Below, piece by piece: positions 50,540 through 59,126 of a stretch of DNA of 64,000 nt. This DNA comes from CABMGU01 sp964508495. GTDB lineage: Archaea; Nanobdellota; Nanobdellia; Woesearchaeales; ARS49. The notes beneath the pieces were generated by a model. That model did no database searches. It worked only from the letters and a program-made list of their open reading frames with translations, and had not been told where the DNA came from. The stretch covers positions 9,108 through 73,107 of the forward strand of contig CAZDUA010000004.1 in NCBI GenBank assembly GCA_964508495.1, in the 5' to 3' direction. Positions within the stretch are counted from its first letter, which is position 1, and every line of letters starts with the position of its first letter. A program made the translations under genes and the position numbers.

Positions 50540-51346
50540 ATGGAACTAAAAATAATCAGCGCGGAAAACAAAGAACAAGGCAAACAAAAGATGCCAGAAC
50601 AGTTCGAGGAAGCCATAAGGCCGGACCTCATAAAACGCGCAGTACACTCAATACAAGGCAACAAAAGACAACCATACGGAGCAGACCCAAGAGCAGGCAA
50701 AAAACAAGCAGCAAGACTAAGCAGAAGAAGACGAGACTACAAGGGAGCATACGGAAAAGGACTCAGCAGAGTGCCAAGAAAAACACTCGTTAGAAGGGGA
50801 ATGCAAATGATATGGGTAGGAGCATTCGCGCCAGGAACAGTCGGCGGAAGAAGAGCATTCCCACCAACATCACAACACAATTTCACACAAAAAATCAACG
50901 ACAAAGAAAGAAAGACAGCAATAAGAAGCGCACTAGCAGCATCAGTCAACAAAGAAATAGTAACACAAAGAGGCCACAAAATACCAGCACACTACCCGTT
51001 CATACTATCAACAGACGTAGAAAAAATCACAAAAACAACCGAACTCGTAAAAGCACTAACTGTCTTGGGCCTTGAACAAGAATTGCAACGCGGACAAAAA
51101 AGAAAAGTACGCGCAGGAAAAGGAAAAATGAGAGGCAGGCGGTTCAAATCAACAACAGGCCCATTACTAGTCGTAAGCGGACAGTGCAACCTGCTAAAAT
51201 CAGCAAAAAACATACCAGGAGTAGACATAATAGACATAACACACATCAACGCAGAACTACTCGCACCAGGAGCGCACCCAGGAAGACTCACACTATTCAC
51301 ACAAGCAGCAATACAAAAACTCGACAAAGAGAGGTTATTCCTATAA
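50540..51346 (+). CDS. rpl4: Ribosomal protein uL4
   Basis: A 268-residue protein lining the exit tunnel. It has RPDLIKRAVHSIQGNKRQPYGADP, the extended loop RVPRKTLVRRGMQMIWVGAFAPGTVGGRRAFPPTS and the C-terminal LAPGAHPGRLTLFTQAAIQKL. The stop overlaps the uL23 start by one base (TAATG). Confidence 0.97.
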   Translation: MELKIISAENKEQGKQKMPEQFEEAIRPDLIKRAVHSIQGNKRQPYGADPRAGKKQAARLSRRRRDYKGAYGKGLSRVPRKTLVRRGMQMIWVGAFAPGTVGGRRAFPPTSQHNFTQKINDKERKTAIRSALAASVNKEIVTQRGHKIPAHYPFILSTDVEKITKTTELVKALTVLGLEQELQRGQKRKVRAGKGKMRGRRFKSTTGPLLVVSGQCNLLKSAKNIPGVDIIDITHINAELLAPGAHPGRLTLFTQAAIQKLDKERLFL

Positions 51347-51606
51347 TGGACGCGCACATAACAATCAAACACCCACTAGCAACAGAAAAAAGCATCAGGC
51401 TAATGGAATCAGAAAACAAGTTAGTCTTTGTAGTAGACAAAAAAGCAACGAAACAAGACATCAAAAAAGCAGTAGAAGAACTGTTTAAAGCAAAAGTAAC
51501 AGCGGTAAACACGCTCCACGCAGTAACAGGAGAAAAAAGAGCATACGTCACACTATCAAAAGAAACACCCGCAATTGACATTGCAACATCACTGGGGATA
51601 ATGTAA
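51346..51606 (+). CDS. rpl23: Ribosomal protein uL23
   Basis: An 86-residue protein at the tunnel exit, where SRP and NAC dock: HPLATEKSIRLMESENKLVFVVDKKATKQDIKKAVEELF and VNTLHAVTGEKRAYVTLS. The open frame reaches back to 51184 within uL4, but the conserved N-terminus begins at the ATG at 51346. Confidence 0.96.
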   Translation: MDAHITIKHPLATEKSIRLMESENKLVFVVDKKATKQDIKKAVEELFKAKVTAVNTLHAVTGEKRAYVTLSKETPAIDIATSLGIM

Positions 51607-52320
51607 ATGGGAAAATCACTAATACAACAAGCAAGAGGAAAAGGCGGACCGGTATACCGCGCAAAAAGCTTCGCGTACGCAGGAGACGCAAAACTAAGAG
51701 CAGAAACACCAACGCTCGTAACAGGAAAAATCACAGACATAATCAAATGCCCAGGACACACCGCACCACTAATACAAGTAAAGTACGAAGATGGAGTAGA
51801 CTGTTTAATGCCAGCACCAGAATTCGTCAGAATAGGCGACACAGTACAAGCAGGACCAGGCGGAGAAATAAACTCGGGCAACACGCTCACACTCCAAGAC
51901 ATACCAGAAGGAACGCCCATATTCAACATCGAATCACGACCAGGAGACGGCGGAAAATTCTGCAGAACAGGAGGCTCAGGAGCAAGAGTACTCGCAAAAA
52001 CAGGAAACTACGCAACAATCATGCTACCAAGCAAGAAAGAGAGAATTTTCAACCTCAAGTGCAGAGCATGCATCGGAGTAATAGCAGGAGCAGGAAGACT
52101 AGAAAAGCCAATGCTCAAAGCAGGAGTCAAACACTTCAGAAAGAGAATGACGAACAAAAGGTGGCCAAACCCAAGCGCAGCAGCACAAAACGCAGTCGAC
52201 CACCCATACGGAAACAAAAGAACAAGCAGAAAAGCAAAAAACAAATCAGTCGGCCACTTCGCACCACCAGGAAGAAAAGTCGGAAAACTATGGCCGCGAA
52301 GAACGGGCAGGGCAAAGTGA
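51607..52320 (+). CDS. rpl2: Ribosomal protein uL2
   Basis: A 237-residue core protein needed for subunit association and peptidyl transfer. It has GKSLIQQARGKGGPVYRAKSF, GRPGDGGKFCRTGGSGAR-type segment and the C-terminal HPYGNKRTSRKAKNKSVGHFAPPGRKVGKLWPRRTGRAK, with some family histidines substituted (HPYGNKR where HPHGGG is usual). It directly abuts uL23. Confidence 0.97.
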   Translation: MGKSLIQQARGKGGPVYRAKSFAYAGDAKLRAETPTLVTGKITDIIKCPGHTAPLIQVKYEDGVDCLMPAPEFVRIGDTVQAGPGGEINSGNTLTLQDIPEGTPIFNIESRPGDGGKFCRTGGSGARVLAKTGNYATIMLPSKKERIFNLKCRACIGVIAGAGRLEKPMLKAGVKHFRKRMTNKRWPNPSAAAQNAVDHPYGNKRTSRKAKNKSVGHFAPPGRKVGKLWPRRTGRAK

Positions 52321-52326
52321 TAAAAC

Positions 52327-52707
52327 ATGGCTAAAGAATTTTTTTACCACGGAAAAAGCGTACAAGACTTAACGAAAATGAGTATTGAGGAGTTCGCAAA
52401 ACTGGTACCATCACGAGAAAGACGAAAAATAAACCGAGGCTTCACCGAAGTAGAGAAAAAACTGCTGGTGGACATGAAAGTCAGTCCAAAAGACGTCAAA
52501 ACACACGCAAGAGACATGATAATACTCCCAGAAATGATAGGGAAAACAATCAAAGTATACAACGGAAAAGAATGGATGCAATTAATCATAGAGCCGGAAT
52601 TGCTCGGGCACAGACTTGGAGAATTCGCACTCACAAGAAAACAAGTCAGGCACTCAGCGCCAGGAATCGGAGCAACCAAGAGCAGCGCATCGCTATCGGT
52701 GAGATAA
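52327..52707 (+). CDS. rps19: Ribosomal protein uS19
   Basis: A 126-residue small-subunit head protein. FFYHGKSVQDLTKMSIEEFAKLVPSRERRKINRG is the archaeal N-terminus, and VYNGKEWMQLIIEPELLGHRLGEFALTRKQVRH is the conserved core. The stop is directly followed by uL22. Confidence 0.97.
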   Translation: MAKEFFYHGKSVQDLTKMSIEEFAKLVPSRERRKINRGFTEVEKKLLVDMKVSPKDVKTHARDMIILPEMIGKTIKVYNGKEWMQLIIEPELLGHRLGEFALTRKQVRHSAPGIGATKSSASLSVR

Positions 52708-53196
52708 ATGGCATACGAATACTCAAAAAAAATGACAGAAAACAGCGCGAAAGCAGTAGGATTAGGCCTGCCAATCTCGCGAAAAGAAAGCATCAACATA
52801 TGCAACTCAATAAGAGGAATGAACTTGCAAAAAGCCAAAAAATTACTGCAAGACGTCATAGCACTCAAGAGGCCAATAGCTTACACAGTATACAACGATG
52901 ATGTAGGCCACAAAGCAGGAATGGCAGCAGGAAGATTCCCAGTAAGCTCGTGCGAACAAATACTATCCATACTTAAAAACGTGGAAGCGAACGCACAATT
53001 CAAAGGACTGAGCACTGGAAATTTGCTGATCAGACATGCAAATGCGCAAAAAGGACCAACAGCACACCACTTTGGCAGAAAGCGCACAAAAGCAAAAAGA
53101 ACACACATAGAACTAATTGTTGAAGAAATCAAAAAAACAGAGGCAGTGAAGAAAGTTCGCCAGACATCCACGCCGAAAACAGAGGCAAAGAAATGA
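52708..53196 (+). CDS. rpl22: Ribosomal protein uL22
   Basis: A 162-residue protein reaching into the exit tunnel. It has LPISRKESINICNSIRGMNLQKAKKLLQDVIALKRP and HFGRKRTKAKRTHIELIVEE. A basic C-terminal tail (KKVRQTSTPKTEAKK) extends beyond the usual end. It overlaps uS3 by 4 bases. Confidence 0.96.
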   Translation: MAYEYSKKMTENSAKAVGLGLPISRKESINICNSIRGMNLQKAKKLLQDVIALKRPIAYTVYNDDVGHKAGMAAGRFPVSSCEQILSILKNVEANAQFKGLSTGNLLIRHANAQKGPTAHHFGRKRTKAKRTHIELIVEEIKKTEAVKKVRQTSTPKTEAKK

Positions 53197-53864
53197 TTGA
53201 ACGCAAATTCATCGCAGAAAAAATGAAAGAACACGCAATACAGGAGTTCATCTCAGAGACACTCAAAAACGTAGGGCACTCGCACACCAAGCTGATGAGA
53301 ACGCCCCTTGGAGAAAAAGTAATCATCTATGCGAGCAGGCCAGGACTAGTGGTAGGAAGAAAAGGAGAAAACATCAAGAAGCTCACCAACACGCTCAAAA
53401 AGAAATTCAACCTAGAAAATCCGCAAATAGAAATATCAGAAGTAGAACACCCAAACCTGGACGCACAAATCGTTGCAGAAAGAATAGCAAGCACGATAGA
53501 AAGATTTGGAATCAACAAGTTCAAAGCAATAGGACACAAAACAATGATGGACGTAATGGCAGCAGGCGCACTAGGAATAGAAGTCCTAATTTCGGGAAAA
53601 GTCCCAAGCCAAAGAGCAAAAACGTGGAGATTCAACTCAGGATACCTCAAAAAGTGCGGAAACATCGCAGTAGAGGGAGTCAAAAGAGCAAAAGCAGTCT
53701 GCATCATGAAAACAGGAGAAATAGGAGTCCAAGTGGCGATCATGACACCAGACGTCAAACTACCAGACGACATAGAAGTCGGCGCAAAACCAGCAGCAAA
53801 AGTTGAAGAGAAAAAAGAAGAAATGCCAAAGAAAGCAGAAAAGAAAACTGAGGAAAGTAAATGA
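53193..53864 (+). CDS. rps3: Ribosomal protein uS3
   Basis: A 223-residue mRNA-entry protein. The KH domain has VGRKGENIKKLTNTLKKKF, and the C-terminal domain has GALGIEVLISGKVPSQRAKTWRFNSGYLKK. A Lys/Glu-rich tail of ~25 residues follows. In yeast this protein is the target of Sfm1, whose archaeal relative is at 18062-18619. Confidence 0.97.
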   Translation: MIERKFIAEKMKEHAIQEFISETLKNVGHSHTKLMRTPLGEKVIIYASRPGLVVGRKGENIKKLTNTLKKKFNLENPQIEISEVEHPNLDAQIVAERIASTIERFGINKFKAIGHKTMMDVMAAGALGIEVLISGKVPSQRAKTWRFNSGYLKKCGNIAVEGVKRAKAVCIMKTGEIGVQVAIMTPDVKLPDDIEVGAKPAAKVEEKKEEMPKKAEKKTEESK

Positions 53865-54091
53865 AAGCAAAAGAACTGCGCGCAATGGGAGAACCCGAGC
53901 TCAAACAAAAAATGAACGAGCTTTACCGAGAACTCATGAAAGACAACGCGCAGGTAGCAACAGGAACAATACCAAAAAGTCCAGGCAAGCTACGACTTGC
54001 AAAAAAGACAATCGCGAGAATCAAAACAATCCTAACACAGAAGGAGACAGCGCTAAAAAGCGCAGTGCCCACAATGGAGGCAAAGAAATAA
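53861..54091 (+). CDS. rpl29: Ribosomal protein uL29
   Basis: A 76-residue helical protein by the tunnel exit: LRAMGEPELKQKMNELYRELMKDNAQVATG, PGKLRLAKKTIARIKTILTQKE. It overlaps uS3 by 4 bases. Confidence 0.95.
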   Translation: MKAKELRAMGEPELKQKMNELYRELMKDNAQVATGTIPKSPGKLRLAKKTIARIKTILTQKETALKSAVPTMEAKK

Positions 54092-54093
54092 GC

Positions 54094-54399
54094 ATGAGTG
54101 TCTGTGTAACGTGTGGCTTGCCAAAAGAGCTATGCGTTTGCGAAAGTATCGCAAAAGAAAGTCAAAAAATCATTGTCCGAATCGAGGCCAAAAAGTTCAA
54201 CAAAAAATACACGATCGTCGAAGGAATTGACGAGAAGGAAATTGACCTTGACCAACTGGCGAAAAAGTTGAAAGCAACACTCGCCTGCGGAGGCACGATA
54301 AAGGACAACAAAATCGAGCTCCAAGGAGAGCACAAACAAAAAGTCAAGCAGATATTGATTGAAGCGGGATTCGCTCCTGAAACAATCATCGTCAAGTAG
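54094..54399 (+). CDS. Translation initiation factor aIF1 (SUI1 family)
   Basis: A 101-residue factor that checks start-codon pairing on the small subunit. MSVCVTCGLPKELCVCE is a cysteine-rich head that may bind zinc, followed by the SUI1 core IIVRIEAKKFNKKYTIVEGID and LKATLACGGTIKDNKIELQGEHKQKVKQILIEAGF. The start is the ATG at 54094, 2 nt after uL29; longer frames run through upstream genes. Confidence 0.96.
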   Translation: MSVCVTCGLPKELCVCESIAKESQKIIVRIEAKKFNKKYTIVEGIDEKEIDLDQLAKKLKATLACGGTIKDNKIELQGEHKQKVKQILIEAGFAPETIIVK

Positions 54400-54400
54400 C

Positions 54401-54652
54401 ATGGGTAACAACGTTATTCATGCGGAATGGATAGGCAAACACGCAAAGGTTGTGAAGGCCAAGAATCCCAGTCACGCCAACATCACAGGGGTGGTGGTTG
54501 ACGAGACAAAAAATACGATAACAATCCAGACAGAAAAAGGCATTAAAAAAGTGCCGAAGCACGGAAGCGTGTTCAACATAAACGGACACGAGGTGCAGGG
54601 AGATGAAGTCCTTGCAGCTCCAGAAGAAAGAATCAAAATCAAGACGGAGTAA
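54401..54652 (+). CDS. rnp1: RNase P protein component 1 (Rpp29/Pop4)
   Basis: An 83-residue beta-barrel protein: HAEWIGKHAKVVKAKNPSHANITGVVVDETKNTITIQTEKG and KVPKHGSVFNING. It binds RNase P RNA, encoded at 25217-25545. It occupies the conserved position between SUI1 and uS17 in archaeal operons. The start is the ATG one nt after the aIF1 stop. Confidence 0.95.
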   Translation: MGNNVIHAEWIGKHAKVVKAKNPSHANITGVVVDETKNTITIQTEKGIKKVPKHGSVFNINGHEVQGDEVLAAPEERIKIKTE

Positions 54653-54656
54653 AAAA

Positions 54657-54998
54657 ATGCAAACAATCAGAACCAGAGGAAGAACATTTACCGGAATCGT
54701 AGTAGAGGCCAGAATGCAGACAACGGCCACAGTAGAATGGCCAAGAAGAAAATACGTAACAAAATACGAGAGATACGAGAAAAGCAGAACGAGAATCAAA
54801 GCACACAACCCGCAAAACATAGACGCAAAGAAAGGAGATATAGTCAAAGTAATGGAATGCAGGCCAATAAGCAAGACAAAGCACTTCATAATCACGGAAA
54901 AACTCGGACACGAAAAACTGTTCGTAGCAAAACAAGAACTCATTGAAGAATCAAGAGTCAAGAAGGAAAAACCAGAGGGAAAAAATGAAAGCAGTTAA
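54657..54998 (+). CDS. rps17: Ribosomal protein uS17
   Basis: A 113-residue 16S-binding protein: RTFTGIVVEARMQTTATVEWPRRKYV, YERYEKSRTRIKAHNPQNIDAKKGDIVKVMECRPISKTKHF. The ATG at 54657 gives the normal N-terminus; the last residues are a charged tail overlapping the uL14 start by 14 bp. Confidence 0.96.
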   Translation: MQTIRTRGRTFTGIVVEARMQTTATVEWPRRKYVTKYERYEKSRTRIKAHNPQNIDAKKGDIVKVMECRPISKTKHFIITEKLGHEKLFVAKQELIEESRVKKEKPEGKNESS

Positions 54999-55386
54999 AG
55001 CAAGCCTTACAAGAGGACTCCCACACACAGCAAACGTGCTAGCATGCGACAACAGCGGGGCAAGAATACTTAGAATCATCAGCGTAAGAAACGCAAAAAC
55101 CGTTAAAGGAAGAAAACCAACAGCGACGATCGGCGATTACGTTATGTGCTCAGTTGTTGAAGGCAAGCCGGAAATGAGAAAAACGGTAGTCCCGGCAATC
55201 ATAGTAAGACAAAGAATGCCGTACAGAAGACTAGACGGGACACGAGTAAGATTCGAAGACAACGCAGCAGTCGTAATCAAAGACGACCTGGGCAACCCAA
55301 AAGGAACAATGATCAAAGGACCAATCGCAAAAGAAGCAGCAGACAGATGGCCACTAGTGGCTAAAATCGCGAGCATTGTAATATGA
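54985..55386 (+). CDS. rpl14: Ribosomal protein uL14
   Basis: A 133-residue interface protein: SLTRGLPHTANVLACDNSGARILRIISV, VVPAIIVRQRMPYRRLDGTRVRFEDNAAVVIK, GPIAKEAADRWPLVAKIASIVI. The frame extends to 54943, but the ATG at 54985 matches the family start. It overlaps uL24 by 4 bases. Confidence 0.97.
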   Translation: MKAVKASLTRGLPHTANVLACDNSGARILRIISVRNAKTVKGRKPTATIGDYVMCSVVEGKPEMRKTVVPAIIVRQRMPYRRLDGTRVRFEDNAAVVIKDDLGNPKGTMIKGPIAKEAADRWPLVAKIASIVI

Positions 55387-55757
55387 ATGACATGAAGTGG
55401 AGCACAACCTGGAGCGGAAGCAAGAAGCCGACAAAACAGCGCAATTACGTACGCAATGCGCCATTACACATAAGAAATACATCACTAGGAAGCCATTTGT
55501 CAAAAGACCTTAGAGACAAGCTCAAGCACCGATCATTACGAGTAAGAAAAGGAGACAAGGTAAAAGTCATGCGAGGACAATACAAAGGCAAAACAGGAAC
55601 AGTAGACAGAATAGACACCAAAAACGCCCGAATATACATAACTGGCGTTGAATTCACAAAGAAAGATGGAAGCAAATCAATGTACCCAGTAAAACCATCA
55701 AAACTTTTGATACAAGAATTACATTCAGACAAGAGAAGACTAGGTGAACAGAAATGA
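55383..55757 (+). CDS. rpl24: Ribosomal protein uL24
   Basis: A 124-residue assembly initiator with a KOW motif: LRVRKGDKVKVMRGQYKGKTGTVDRIDTKNARIYITGVEFTKKDGS. The N-terminus KWSTTWSGSKKPTKQRNY is the archaeal extension. It overlaps eS4 by 4 bases. Confidence 0.97.
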   Translation: MNDMKWSTTWSGSKKPTKQRNYVRNAPLHIRNTSLGSHLSKDLRDKLKHRSLRVRKGDKVKVMRGQYKGKTGTVDRIDTKNARIYITGVEFTKKDGSKSMYPVKPSKLLIQELHSDKRRLGEQK

Positions 55758-56431
55758 GCAGACATCTAAAAGCATACGCGGCACCAAAAAGCTGGACAAT
55801 CCTCAGAAAAGTACACAAATGGATACTAAGGCCGCAACCAGGAGCACACCCACTAGAACGCTCACTGCCGATCGGACTGCTGCTGAAGAATTTAGGATGC
55901 GCGCAGACAAAGAAAGAAGTCAAGAAAATCATCAACGACAAAGCAGTAAAAGTAAACGGAACAATCGTAAAAGACATGCACTACGGAACAGGGTTCATGG
56001 ACGCAATACACATCAAACCAAACATAAACCTCCGGTGCACTCTAGACAAAAAAGGAAGATTACAATTCATAAACGCAACAGAAGCAGAAATGAACAAAAA
56101 ACTATGCAGGATAACAAAGAAAACACCAGTCAAAGCAGGAAAAATACAGATAAACTTCTCAGATGGCAGAAACATACTCGTAGACAAAAACACGTATGCA
56201 ACAGGAGACTCACTGCTCCTTGAAGTACCAAGCCAAAAAGTCATAGAGCACTTTGCACTCGCAAAAGGAAATACAGTATTCATCACAAGCGGACGCCACA
56301 TTGGAACAATCGGCACCTTATACGACGCAAAAGAAGGCAAAATATGGTGCACGAAAGACAAAGAAAAAGTTGAAACTCTCAAAAAATTCGCTTTCGTAAT
56401 AGGAAAAGACAAGCAGGCATACAAACTATGA
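55754..56431 (+). CDS. rps4e: Ribosomal protein eS4
   Basis: A 225-residue archaeal/eukaryotic protein: HLKAYAAPKSWTILRKVHKWILRPQPGAH at the start, an S4 RNA-binding domain (LKNLGCAQTKKEVKKIINDKAVKVNG), and a KOW-like C-terminus (GRHIGTIGTL). It overlaps both neighbours by 4 bases. Confidence 0.97.
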   Translation: MSRHLKAYAAPKSWTILRKVHKWILRPQPGAHPLERSLPIGLLLKNLGCAQTKKEVKKIINDKAVKVNGTIVKDMHYGTGFMDAIHIKPNINLRCTLDKKGRLQFINATEAEMNKKLCRITKKTPVKAGKIQINFSDGRNILVDKNTYATGDSLLLEVPSQKVIEHFALAKGNTVFITSGRHIGTIGTLYDAKEGKIWCTKDKEKVETLKKFAFVIGKDKQAYKL

Positions 56432-56943
56432 ACCCAATGCAGCAGCCCAGGATAGAGAAGGTCACGCTCAACGTAGGAGCAGGAAAAGACCAGAACAGAC
56501 TAGAAAAAGGAGTAGCAGTACTCAAAATGATAACAGGAATAGACCCGATTAAAACAGTAACACAAAAAAGAATCCCAACATGGGGGCTAAGACCTGGACT
56601 CCCAATTGGATGCAAGCTCACACTCAGAAAACACAAAGCAGTAGAAATACTCAAAAGACTGCTTGACGCAAAAGACAAAAAACTCCTGCCAGGACAATTC
56701 GACAACGCAGGAAACATCAGCTTCGGAATCCACGAATACATCGACATACCGGGCATAACTTATGACCCGAAAATAGGAGTCCTAGGACTGCAAGTATGCG
56801 TAACCCTGGAAAAACCGGGATACAGAATAAAAAAACGCAGACTAGAACAAAAGAAAATACCGAAAAAACACATGATAACAAAAGAAGAAGCAATGAGTTT
56901 CATGCAAAAAACCTTCGGAATAAGAATAGGTGAACAGGCATGA
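56428..56943 (+). CDS. rpl5: Ribosomal protein uL5
   Basis: A 171-residue 5S-binding protein: PRIEKVTLNVGAGKDQNRLEKGVAVLKMITG, KTVTQKRIPTWGLRPGLPIGCKLTLR and GNISFGIHEYIDIPGITYDPKIGVLGLQVCVTLEKPGYRI. It overlaps uS14 by 4 bases. Confidence 0.97.
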   Translation: MNPMQQPRIEKVTLNVGAGKDQNRLEKGVAVLKMITGIDPIKTVTQKRIPTWGLRPGLPIGCKLTLRKHKAVEILKRLLDAKDKKLLPGQFDNAGNISFGIHEYIDIPGITYDPKIGVLGLQVCVTLEKPGYRIKKRRLEQKKIPKKHMITKEEAMSFMQKTFGIRIGEQA

Positions 56944-57170
56944 CAACAAAAGACTGGAAAAAAGCGTTCAAACAGCTCAAAGCAAAACCGATCAAGATGA
57001 AGAAATACATCAAGCACAACGCACCAAAAGTGCGAGCAACCGGCCAAGCCCTCAAAAGATGCACAAGATGCGGCAGATTCGGGGGACACATATCAAAATA
57101 CGGCATTGACGTATGCAGGTGCTGCTTCAGAGAAATAGCAACGAGCATCGGATTCAAAAAATATAGTTAG
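56940..57170 (+). CDS. rps14: Ribosomal protein uS14
   Basis: A 76-residue zinc-binding form. The archaeal core RCTRCGRFGGHISKYGIDVCRCCFREIATSIGFKKYS has a CxxC-x15-CxxC site. An N-terminal extension of ~38 basic residues (KKAFKQLKAKPIKMKKYIKH) is longer than in most archaea, where the protein is ~55 residues. Confidence 0.95.
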   Translation: MTTKDWKKAFKQLKAKPIKMKKYIKHNAPKVRATGQALKRCTRCGRFGGHISKYGIDVCRCCFREIATSIGFKKYS

Positions 57171-57178
57171 GAGGAAAA

Positions 57179-57568
57179 ATGTTAAACGACCCATTAGCAA
57201 ACGTGATGTCAGCAATCCTCACATATGAGAAAACCGGAAAGAAAGAACTACTCATACATCCAGTCAGCAAAACAATAAGACGGGTGCTCGCAATAATGCA
57301 AGAGCGCGGATACACAGGAGCGCTAGAAGAAATAAGCGAAGGCAGAGGAGGATTTGCAAAACTAAACCTCCTAGGAAACGTAAACCTGTGCGGAGTCATC
57401 AAGCCAAGATTCTCAATCAAGACAGACGGCTTCCTCAAGTTTGAGAAAAGATACCTGCCAGCAAACGGAGTAGGCATACTCATTTTAAGCACGCCAGAAG
57501 GATTCATGACACATGAACAGGCAAGAGAAAAAGGATACGGAGGAAGGCTAATCGCCTACTGCTACTAA
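57179..57568 (+). CDS. rps8: Ribosomal protein uS8
   Basis: A 129-residue 16S-binding protein: NDPLANVMSAILTYEKTGKKELLIHPVSKTIRRVLAIMQERGY and the C-terminal GVGILILSTPEGFMTHEQAREKGYGGRLIAYCY. A TAGGAGG ribosome site precedes the ATG, since this is one of the few gaps in the operon. Confidence 0.97.
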   Translation: MLNDPLANVMSAILTYEKTGKKELLIHPVSKTIRRVLAIMQERGYTGALEEISEGRGGFAKLNLLGNVNLCGVIKPRFSIKTDGFLKFEKRYLPANGVGILILSTPEGFMTHEQAREKGYGGRLIAYCY

Positions 57569-58120
57569 ATGAAGCCAGGGCTCCAAGAACAAGTACAACT
57601 GCCGAGCGGAGTAACGGCAACACTGGCAGTCGACAAAATGACGGTCAAAGGACCAAAAGGAGAGGTCGCAAGAATACTGAAAGACCCGCAATTGAACATC
57701 AAAGTAGAAGGAGACAAAATAACATTCGCATCCGCAAAGGGCACAAAAAGGCAAAAAAGAGTGATGAACACATTCATAGCACACCTCAACAACATGATGC
57801 TAGGCGTACAAGAACCCTACAAGTACGTGCTGAAAATATGCAGCGGGCACTTTCCAATGAACGTATCAATAAGCGGAGAACAAATGCTAGTCAAAAACTT
57901 CCTCGGAGAAAAAAGCCCACGCACTCTAAAACTAAAAAAAGGTGTCAGCGTAAAAATTGAAGGAGATATAATAACAGTCGAAAGTTCAGATAAAGACCTT
58001 GCAGGATCAATGGCAAGCGATATTGAACTTATCACCGCAAAAAGCAACAGGGACTTAAGAGTATTCCAAGATGGAATATACATGATAGAAAAGGCTGGGG
58101 TCAAAATATTCGAATCATGA
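57569..58120 (+). CDS. rpl6: Ribosomal protein uL6
   Basis: A 183-residue two-domain protein near the GTPase centre: VQLPSGVTATLAVDKMTVKGPKGEVARIL and VSISGEQMLVKNFLGEKSPRTLKLKKGVSVKIEGD. It abuts uS8 and overlaps eL32 by 4 bases. Confidence 0.97.
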   Translation: MKPGLQEQVQLPSGVTATLAVDKMTVKGPKGEVARILKDPQLNIKVEGDKITFASAKGTKRQKRVMNTFIAHLNNMMLGVQEPYKYVLKICSGHFPMNVSISGEQMLVKNFLGEKSPRTLKLKKGVSVKIEGDIITVESSDKDLAGSMASDIELITAKSNRDLRVFQDGIYMIEKAGVKIFES

Positions 58121-58677
58121 CAACAAAAAAACTACTCGGACTGAGAAAACAAATCAACGCAAAAAGGCCGAAATTCAGACAGCAAGACTCTCATAAAAGA
58201 AAAGAAATAGTCTCTGCATGGAGAAGGCCAAAAGGAATGCACAGCAAGATGCGACATGGAGTCTGGGGCAGGCCGGCAAGCGTGAATGTAGGCTACAGAG
58301 GACCAGTAGAAGTAAGAGGAATGCACGTTAGCGGGCTAATGCCAGTGTTAGTAAACACGGTATCCGAATTAACAAACTTTGACGCAAAAACACACGGGGC
58401 AATACTCGGCCACATAGGCGGAAAAAAGAAAGTAGACGTGCTAACAGTATGCAAACAAAAAGGCATCACAGTACTTAATGTCAAATCTGTTGATGAGACA
58501 ATACAAACGCTCAAGGACATGGTAACCGCAAGAAAAACGGCGAAGAAAGAAGCAAATATGTCAAAAGCGGCAAAGCAGAAAACCGTTCCAAAACCAGAGC
58601 CAAAGAAAGAAGAAGCGCCAAAAACCAAGGAAGAAGAAAGAAAAGAAGCAGAAAAAGTAATGATACAGAAGGAATAA
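58117..58677 (+). CDS. rpl32e: Ribosomal protein eL32 with charged C-terminal tail
   Basis: A 186-residue protein. The family core is RPKFRQQDSHKRKEIVSAWRRPKGMHSKMRHG, GYRGPVEVRGMHVSGLMPVLVNTVSEL. The last ~45 residues are a Lys/Glu/Pro-rich tail (KPEPKKEEAPKTKEEERKEAEK) not found in most archaea, resembling tails on uS3 and uL22 in this operon. Confidence 0.95.
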   Translation: MTTKKLLGLRKQINAKRPKFRQQDSHKRKEIVSAWRRPKGMHSKMRHGVWGRPASVNVGYRGPVEVRGMHVSGLMPVLVNTVSELTNFDAKTHGAILGHIGGKKKVDVLTVCKQKGITVLNVKSVDETIQTLKDMVTARKTAKKEANMSKAAKQKTVPKPEPKKEEAPKTKEEERKEAEKVMIQKE

Positions 58678-58678
58678 A

Positions 58679-59125
58679 ATGGAACTACAAAAACGACTAG
58701 CAGGACAAATATTCAGATGCGGACCAAGACGAGTGCGATTGGACCCAGAAAAACTCTCAGAAGTAAAAGAAGCCATAACAAAATTTGACATAACAAGACT
58801 AATCAAAAAAGGAATCATCAGAAGAGTGCAGGTAAAAGGAGTCAGCAGAGCAAGAGCAAAACACAACAGAATACAAAAACGAAAAGGAAGACAATCGGGA
58901 CACGGCTCAAGAAAAGGAAAATCGACCGCAAGACAAAACCCGAAAGATGTCTGGATAATGAACGTTAGAGCGCAAAGAGAACTAATAAAGAAATTACGAT
59001 CAGGTCAGCACATTGACAAACCATCATTCAGAACGCTATACCGAAAGGTAAAAGGCGGATTTTTTAGAAGCACGAAACACATCAAAATCTACATAGAAGA
59101 ACAGGACATGGTGAAGAAGAAATAA
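58679..59125 (+). CDS. rpl19e: Ribosomal protein eL19
   Basis: A 148-residue basic helical protein forming an intersubunit bridge: LQKRLAGQIFRCGPRRVRLDPEKLSEVKEAIT, HNRIQKRKGRQSGHGSRKGKSTARQNPKDVW and IKKLRSGQHIDKPSFRTLYRKVKGGFFRS. Confidence 0.97.
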   Translation: MELQKRLAGQIFRCGPRRVRLDPEKLSEVKEAITKFDITRLIKKGIIRRVQVKGVSRARAKHNRIQKRKGRQSGHGSRKGKSTARQNPKDVWIMNVRAQRELIKKLRSGQHIDKPSFRTLYRKVKGGFFRSTKHIKIYIEEQDMVKKK

Positions 59126-59126
59126 A

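Noticed and set aside
53803..54090. Long N-terminal extension of aIF1 over uL29
   Set aside because: It is an open frame through the uL29 gene; the conserved aIF1 start is at 54094.
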